Origin: Mesocentrotus franciscanus
Taxonomy: Eukaryota; Echinodermata; Echinoidea; Camarodonta; Strongylocentrotidae
Assembly: GCA_037976565.1 (NCBI GenBank)
Contig: CP137674.1
Location: 29,977,047-30,041,046 of the forward strand
Length of the DNA stretch: 64,000 nucleotides
Reading direction: 5' to 3'
Each line of letters opens with the position of its first letter. The first letter of the stretch is position 1. Made by a program: the position numbers and the translations under genes. Below, piece by piece: positions 57,838 to 64,000 of this stretch. Below the pieces are notes generated by a model. It was not told the origin of the DNA. It searched no databases and saw only the letters and a list, made by a program, of their open reading frames with translations.

Positions 57838-58296
57838 AGCAGCCTTTTCACACACAGCTAAAATTCTATAAACATGATTAGTATAAACGTGTTTGAAACG
57901 TGTTTAAACTAATCACGAGCCTTTCACACACAGAAATTTCGTTGCGATCGTTAATCGTTTCGTGATTAACTACTGCTTGTAAAATGCGCAGTAGTGCCAT
58001 TGCGCATTGAAGGTCAGGTCATATCAAACAGAGCGGTCGCTCCATCCAGTTTAAACACGTTTAAACACGAAAAACCTTTCACACACAAAATGTCAAGCTC
58101 TCTCGATACGAACTTCGTATCGGCAGCCTGCTTTTAGGGGCGTATGCATCGCGACTTCGTATCTATCCCAACATCGTATAAACGATGTTCACACTGGAAA
58201 AATTTTCTATAAACATGTTTAAAACTGTTGAGTTAAACACGTTTATACTAATCATCTCTAGATACGATGAATTTTAGCTGTGTGTGAAAAGGCTGA
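57838..58296. mobile_element. TA-flanked MITE inside the transposase remnant region
   Basis: Ends CAGCCTTTTCACACACAGCT and the inverted AGCTGTGTGTGAAAAGGCTG, TA on both sides. The copy at about 39507 is uninterrupted (TACGCTACAGACGC). The interior has repeated GTTTAAACACG-type words forming further inverted repeats. 459 bp, non-coding. Confidence 0.87.
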
Positions 58297-58297
58297 T

Positions 58298-59120
58298 AGA
58301 CGCACTTCAAATGAGGATAGAAGACGACTAATAGAAGCGTTCGAGAGCGAGAATAGATAGGGACTATATCTTGAGCTAGCCGACAATCTTGGAATCAAGA
58401 GTGCTACAGCAAGGTCGATTGTCGCGACAGGACAAGGTCGACAGGACAAACTAGAGGTGCCAGGGCCACGCACAGGAAAACTTACCGGTAGATGATGAAA
58501 TGAAAAATCGTCTGCAGGTCATCCTCGACCATAACCCTCTCATGACCCTGCAGCAGATGAAGACTGACCTACAGGCTTCAATGCCCCACAAACCTGAAGG
58601 CAGCATGAGCACCATCGCCAGAGCATAAGATGGTATATGATATTCACTAGCTGTCAAACTAGTTGAAGCCATGTACCGGACGCGAGGAATATGCCCCACG
58701 AGTATTGGACATGCGCGCAGTGTAACTGTGCAAAATTAATGTTCCTGGATCAAGGAGTAGTGGAGCACCTCGTCTTCACAGACGAAATCGGGTTCATCAT
58801 AATGGACCCACCAGACAAGTGGTTCAAGGCCTGAGGGGGAAGAATTGCACCATAACCTTTGCGATTTCCGCCGATGTAGGTTTGGTACATCATACCATTG
58901 CCTCTAAAACTGTGACCAGAGAGTCATTCGAGGGTTTCTTCCCCCGGGTTTCTTCTCGCTGACACTTCCCAACAGTGCACGCAACTCTTTCCTCCAGCTG
59001 GAAGAAAGCGTATACATCATTATATACGACAACGCGTGCCCCCATGCATGTTCGAGCGCAGGTTCCCGACGGTGCCTAGCTCGTGAGATTATCGACGACT
59101 GAAAACCAAAGACTCTTGCT
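58298..59120 (+). pseudogene. Tc1/mariner (IS630-type) transposase remnant B
   Basis: Paralogue of 39515-40360. Pieces: LELADNLGIKSAT, then MKNRLQVILDHNPLMTLQQM, a VFTDEIGFIIMDPPDKWFKA-type segment near 58770-58832 carrying the first catalytic Asp position, and VYIIIYDNACPHACSS near 59005-59060 with the second. Frameshifts and a stop separate the pieces. No intact protein. Confidence 0.78.
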
Positions 59121-59472
59121 CTTTTCATATCAAGACTTCGTTTATATATATTTATATATAAATTATATACCATGGCCTATTTAGGTCCCATGTTAAAATG
59201 AAATAATGGATTTAAAGATGAAAAGAAAGAAAACTAACCTGTGCCTATTACATGTCATTTATAAAAAAAATAAAAACAATTAAGAAAAACATGCAATATG
59301 TCATTGAAATAGTTTGAAATAGACCGTCCAGAATATATTTTTAAAATATAAAAAATTATCAATCATAAAAAATAAACATTAATTTTGTTGTTGTTGAAAA
59401 TCTGATGACTTAAATTTGTCTTTGAGGCAACAAGATATGATAAACAAATAAAGGATAATATATGGCACATCT

Positions 59473-59604
59473 GGGCCCCGTCTTACAAAGAGTTACGATT
59501 GATCCAAATCAATCGTAAGTCCTCCAATCAATCGCAAGTTTGCAGTCTCCTATCTCTTATGTACATTGTTGCGATTGATATCAACTCTTTGTAATACGGG
59601 GCCC
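59473..59604. mobile_element. 132-bp palindromic MITE
   Basis: GGGCCCCGTCTTACAAAGAG and inverted CTCTTTGTAATACGGGGCCC with ACGATTGAT/ATCAATCGCA inner arms. Absent from the gene 1 version of the host element. Confidence 0.88.
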
Positions 59605-60119
59605 AGGCCTATGCAAATATGTATCCGACAAGACATATTATATAGATATATAAATATATATATACATAGGGACACACAAAAAACACATACACGCACGAAA
59701 AAACACATACAAACATACGGAATTAATGAAACCAAAAAAATAGAACGAATAAATTGAATTCCCCAAAATCCCCAGACCTACTTTGTTAATTTAAATGCAC
59801 GAACATCAAAATTTAGTGCACGAAAATTTGAAATCGCACTTACGTTCACGAATTCGTGTGCACATTAACGAAATTGTTTGCCCTAAAATTAAATCGAATG
59901 CGGTTAACAAAAATAGGAATGCCCTAAACTGAAATAATTTTGCATATATGAGTTAATTTGGATGATCATTGATCAATTCGCACGTCTCCAAATGAATTCT
60001 ATTGCCCGGATTTAAAATTTGAAAGACCGATATCGATCGTAAGACGATAATGCGCGAATTTTAATGCACTTTAATTGATTTGAGTGACAAAAATATGAAA
60101 TTAAGCGGGAAAACCAATA

Positions 60120-60865
60120 CTTACTTCCTTTGGCATTCATCAACAACACCCCTATCCACCCAAACAAAAAAATACTAATCTTAAGCAATAAAGAAGAAAA
60201 AAAAAATTCCCAACAAAATTTCCGTGGTTTGCTAGCAAATGTAGTTAACCAGTGTAACCATGGTAACAACAATTACACTTCTTAATATTTTGCATTAAAA
60301 ATCCTCATCGATATGACAGAAAGCGATACGAGTTGCACTGAGTTTATAACTTTGTCTCCTCCACTTAAACTTTGCTGTATCCGTTTAACAGATCTAAGTA
60401 TTAAACAAATGCATGTTTTATGATATAAATCATGTCATACTTACAGTATATCTCGGTCTCTTGTTTTAGTCAAGTTGTCTCTTAATCTGAAAATCTCAGT
60501 TTTGCCGACAGGTGAACGAAACAACCTCTTACCTTGATCGGCTTTGATACATATAAAATTACAACCTATATATAGACTTTAATATCAAATAATTTGTGCT
60601 TAATTATCTATGTCATTATAAGACTGACTGATATATGAAATGAAAATGAAAACAAGTGACAATCATGCATGTGTCAAAACATGTAATTACATTTTTTTTT
60701 AAACTGCTGTCATTATTGTTAAAAGCAAGACTTCGAGAATCGTATATATTTTTTTGTAATTATGCTTTTTCTTTAATTACGGAGTGAAACTATTGCTCTC
60801 ATGCAGCTGACTTATTGTCATTGTGATATTGTCAGTTATAAACCCAAGGTGATCTGGAATTGATG
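60120..60865. other. Displaced upstream flank of gene 3
   Basis: Matches 41084-41830 and 51318-52080. Non-coding. Confidence 0.75.
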
Positions 60866-60995
60866 AAATGTCATAATAGTTGACTGTCACGGTGGTGGAT
60901 GAAATTGCGTTAAAAGCTTTATTCATCATGTCAGAGCGTTATGCAGTACACAATGATGATATTCTAACCAGGGCCCTTTGTACTTTGTATACATT
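60866..60995 (+). pseudogene. Exon-like fragment of unknown gene (copy B)
   Basis: About 130 bp matching 43202-43352 inverted: GACTGTCACGGTGGTGGATG, then VDEIALKALFIMSERYAVHN in one frame, followed by a stop. The donor-side end is lost. Confidence 0.35.
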
Positions 60996-61500
60996 TGAAT
61001 AACATGTAAACTTATTCTCTATAGGTAGAGGAGCTGTAGAATTATTTTATATTTTATGTGAAATAGTATAATAACTTTTTGTTACCATGACGGTTATACA
61101 ACCTTGATAACTGATTGTTGGAAATGATAATATAATAAAGTAAATCAAGATTACCATGATTAACTTTTGTATTGATTGAAAACATACTTACCACATAATT
61201 ATTACCAGAAAAACCTCAAAATCACCATATTTCATGTCTTTCATTTTATTGCATACCTACCTATCAATTTACAAATATGTTATCCATATTAACTCACCAA
61301 TGAACTTGTAAAATGTATACTTATAATTTATAGATCTACAACCAGTATTCTCTCTGTCAAAATTGTACTTTTTGCCTTATTTTCGATATGTCTGCTATAC
61401 ACTCTCATCTTCAGCATTATCTTAATATCTCTCTCTATCTCCCCCTTTATCTCTCTTTTTCTCTCCCTCTCCCCCTTTCTCTCCCTCTGTCTTACTTTTA
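60996..61500. other. No recognisable gene
   Basis: AT-rich with a CT-rich tract at about 61428-61490. Confidence 0.5.
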
Positions 61501-61504
61501 TTTA

Positions 61505-61720
61505 TTTATTTAAAATGGTTTATTTCATTAAAAAAACATTCGCGGCCCGAGAGCTGAATTGCAGTTTTTTTACAAAGTATACATCAGTGACAAAGTAAAT
61601 TACACGTAAAACATATGCATGGTAGCATGGTGGTAAAATTGCAATTCTTTTTGTACATATAATATATAATTGTGCTTCTACGGCACCTGCTCCGGCTACA
61701 ATTACTCCGCGGCAATTCAT
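61505..61720 (-). mobile_element. CR1/L2-like LINE 3' end, minus strand
   Basis: Minus strand CTGCAATTCAGCTCTCGGGC then AATGAAATAAACCATTTTAA and (AAAT)n, matching the tails at 47600 and 62985. Confidence 0.55.
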
Positions 61721-61724
61721 TACA

Positions 61725-62136
61725 TTAAAGGTATATAAAGGCCAGTTCTGGTCATGCGATTGCATTGTGAAAGAAACGTTGTGGAATCGATCAGAAAAGG
61801 TTGATCATCTAGCATATAAGTATTGGTGTGTACTGCAAGGTTCTGGAATCATCAAAATGATAAGAAATTTGGCCCAGTCTTGGTAAAGTTACAAGCACTG
61901 TACACAGAAAGATGTATATGGGACTACGCGACCACTTGCGCAATATCTATTTGGTCCCAATAGATATAATAATTTACCAAATATATCAATTAGTAGGCGG
62001 TTTCCCGCCTTTCCCGGCAAAATTTGTATCATCACGTATTAGTCAAAACATATTCTTTCACATGATTGGTAATGAGAGCTTCCATTCCATTTTTTTTTGA
62101 GAGAGTGGCGTTTCCAAAACTGGTCTTTACCTTTAA
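61725..62136 (+). mobile_element. TTAA-flanked MITE, plus-orientation copy
   Basis: TTAA at 61725-61728 and 62133-62136; inverted ends AGGTATATAAAGGCCAGTTC and AGGTAAAGACCAGTTTTGG. Full-length partner of the 7468-7872 copy. Confidence 0.85.
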
Positions 62137-62139
62137 TCA

Positions 62140-62540
62140 AACTCACAATCCCAACCCCTGGTAGGAAACCTACACCGCACCCAACCCAACACTAAGCACA
62201 AACCCAGCTCAAAACCCAACAACAAATACAACACCAACCCCACATGCCTGATGAAATAAAGCCTGGAGCAACCGCCGCCAGAGCATGTGTCGGGTCGCCA
62301 TCGTTGCACATTATGGCAGATTGCTTGGTGCATATACAAAAGCCTGACTCTTATTACCATATTTGCAATAAAATCATATATTGAACTATATTGATCTATG
62401 AATAGAAATAAATTTGTCTGAAATTCGAAATAATTAAATGTTATGGGTGGAAAATGCATAGCCAGATGGGTAGGGTGTTTTTTTTAATAACAGAAACAGA
62501 GACAACAACAGAAACAAGTCCAGGAATTATAAAATCAAAT
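62140..62540. other. AC-rich low-complexity and unassigned sequence
   Basis: 62148-62256 is a degenerate CCCAAC/AACCC-rich stretch. No gene seen. Confidence 0.5.
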
Positions 62541-62599
62541 AGATGCTATAATGAATTTATCAAATTATACATTGTAGGTAAAATGGAGAAAATTTTGTA

Positions 62600-63075
62600 T
62601 TTGGACCAATTTAGTAAAAGGTAGAGTATTGCATAAAAATGATTTTCGCATAAAAACATGGATCGCATAAAAACATGGGTAAAAGCTAGATTGCCATTTT
62701 CCTGGATCTCCTGTGCTGTCTGTACTATTTTCCTCCCTACCTCTCTTCTATATTTCCCTCCAGCCCTTTTCTTCTCTCTTATTTCGAACGATCTTTTCAT
62801 ACATGTCATATATGATTGTGCAATAGATTTAAGCAATTGTTACCTGTTTAGCGAATTTTATTAATTTGTATATAGATGTACACTGATTTATTTAGAAAAT
62901 TCAATCACTGTGATTTGCTGGATAATTTTACTGTAGTTTATTTTAATATGGTTGTATCATTATTTATGTTTTTACGCAATGTTCAAAATTCTGCAAAATT
63001 CTGCAATTCAGCCATCTGGCTGCAAATGAATTTTCAATAAAACCATTACCATTACCATTACCATTACCATTAAAT
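62600..63075 (+). mobile_element. LINE 3' region with (CCATTA)n tail
   Basis: TCAGCCATCTGGCTGCAAAT then TTTTCAATAAAACC and five CCATTA/ACCATT repeats (63045-63072) form a CR1/L2-type 3' end. The coding part is not recognisable; the 5' limit is a guess. Confidence 0.55.
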
Positions 63076-63303
63076 AAAGAGATATAAAAACTGCAATTTC
63101 AGTCGGACGTATCATAGTCGAGAAAGAGTAGGGAAATGTGATTGGCGTAGCCACGGGGCTCGCTTAATACAGGCTCTGTATTAAATAAAGAAAAACTAAA
63201 CTGTAATTTCAGTCGGACGTATCATAGTCGAGAAAGAGTAAGGAAATGTGATTGGCGTAGCCACGGTGGAAGGGGGGGGGGCTTGCCTTATAAGGCTCTG
63301 TAT
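63075..63303 (+). repeat. Tandem duplication, about 115-bp unit, two copies
   Basis: CAGTCGGACGTATCATAGTC, GAGAAAGAGTA.GGAAATGTG and ATTGGCGTAGCCACGG occur twice (about 63100 and 63209), each followed by GGCTCTGTATTA.ATAAAG. Confidence 0.88.
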
Positions 63304-63324
63304 TAGATAAAGTCTACTAGATAG

Positions 63325-63650
63325 CAGCAGTGAGGCAGACCGGTCTTGTGATTAAGCGATCACAAAGTTAATGGGTTCGAATCCAGGTAATCATCTCTCC
63401 TATTTTTATTTTTTATTTTTATTTCTTGTATAAAAAAATAATTTCAGTCCATAATATGACTTGCCATTATCTTTATGAAATAGGGGACAACAACAAAATA
63501 ATTGAAAAATAGAAAACAAAATGAGTTTTCTTTCATCTCTCTGTGTAGCTGTAACAAACAAATAACTTTTTGAATAATTATTAAGAGTATCAAAACGCCT
63601 GATTTTTTCACAACTAAATCTACATCTTTCAGACTCGATGACATCAAACA
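63325..63650 (+). mobile_element. SINE-like repeat with tRNA-type head
   Basis: GAGGCAGACCGGTCTTGTGA, TTAAGCGATCACAAAGTTAA and GGGTTCGAATCCAGG make a tRNA-like head; the following body matches 42200-42440 inverted. Confidence 0.65.
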
Positions 63651-63656
63651 GTATTA

Positions 63657-64000
63657 AAGGGACAGTTGAGTTCTTGTTTAAGTGCATGGTTATTGCTCTT
63701 ATTCTTATTTATGACATTTCTAGTGCCCTTTTAGGACCTAAATCGCTATGAAGGTAATTTTTGTAGACCCCAAAATGTATGAAATTTAGATTAAATCCGA
63801 TCATACCAATTCAGCTCCACTTTCAAAAGAATACGGTGACCGTTAATTTAAAGGGATAGTTGTTTAAGACCGCAAATGCCTTCAAAGTGCATGGTTATTG
63901 CTCTTATTCTTATTTATGACACATCTAGTGCCCTTTTAGAACCTAAAATTGCTATGAAGGTAATTTTAGACCCCTAAAAATAATGTGTGAATTTAAATTG
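63657..64000. repeat. Dispersed repeat, two tandem copies, cut by window end
   Basis: AAAGGGACAGTTG and AAAGGGATAGTTG begin two copies of a segment with GTGCATGGTTATTGCTCTTA and AGTGCCCTTTTAG. The same segment is inverted at 44500-44700 and 53650-53850. Confidence 0.85.

Larger units (their letters stand above)
56157..60119. mobile_element. 4.0-kb inverted-repeat element upstream of gene 3
   Basis: Left end TATAGGTTTTCCCGCCCAAT, right end inverted TATTGGTTTTCCCGCTTAAT, TA at both borders. It lies about 172 bp upstream of the gene 3 start, the same position as the 5.7-kb element of gene 1, and shares most content with it but lacks about 2.2 kb (equivalent of 36216-38432). It has gained a TTAA MITE, a TA-flanked MITE and a small palindromic MITE. 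Confidence 0.82.

Noticed and set aside
1..64000. CRISPR arrays, bacterial operons, ribosome binding sites
   Set aside because: Direct repeats present are microsatellites, MITEs or paralogous segments; the splice sites and retroelements show eukaryotic nuclear DNA.

Overview
This is an animal nuclear window, most likely from an echinoderm and probably a sea urchin. It is AT-rich and intron-rich, with GT/AG-bounded exons, long CT, GA, TG, GAT and AAT microsatellites, many TAGGCCTA-type motifs, tRNA-derived SINEs, Tx1-like and CR1/L2-like LINE remnants, and many terminal-inverted-repeat DNA elements. The species call is inference from this texture and from the secreted C-type lectin genes. Most open frames in the window are chance or microsatellite frames.  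The recognisable genes are three tandem paralogues, all on the minus strand, each encoding a secreted protein built as signal peptide, C-type lectin-like domain (CTLD), Ser/Thr-rich mucin-like linker and C-terminal PAN/apple-like Cys domain. Gene 1 has exons between 35206 and 20815 (predicted 295 aa). Gene 2 lies between 51143 and 45224 and has two CTLD exons in a row (predicted 446 aa). Gene 3 lies between 55984 and 54378 (277 aa with a shortened linker, or 226 aa if the linker is skipped). Every internal junction is phase 1, so whole domains can be added or lost without changing frame.  Layout: 1-18.6 kb has no recognisable gene, only repeats (a MITE at 3351, a degenerate tandem repeat at 5.8 kb, a TTAA MITE at 7468, a SINE at 12489). 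From 19.2 to 20.8 kb is the 3' flank of gene 1. Gene 1 spans 20.8-35.2 kb because the intron between CTLD and linker holds LINE remnants, a 6.9-kb inverted-repeat element and two further MITEs. From 35.4 to 41.1 kb is a 5.7-kb inverted-repeat element just upstream of gene 1. From 41.1 to 45.2 kb are the displaced gene 1 upstream sequence and the gene 2 3' flank. Gene 2 follows, with a solo LTR in its first intron, then compact gene 3. From 56.2 to 60.1 kb is a shorter copy of the same upstream element. From 60.1 kb to the end are the gene 3 upstream sequence and dispersed repeats.  Because the lectin unit is present three times, each copy serves as an empty-site control for insertions in the others. 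This gives firm boundaries and target sites for several elements. One is a TTAA-targeting MITE that landed exactly in the stop codon of gene 1, rebuilt it, and moved the poly(A) signal away. Two of the three genes carry a large insertion about 170 bp upstream of the start codon that gene 2 lacks.
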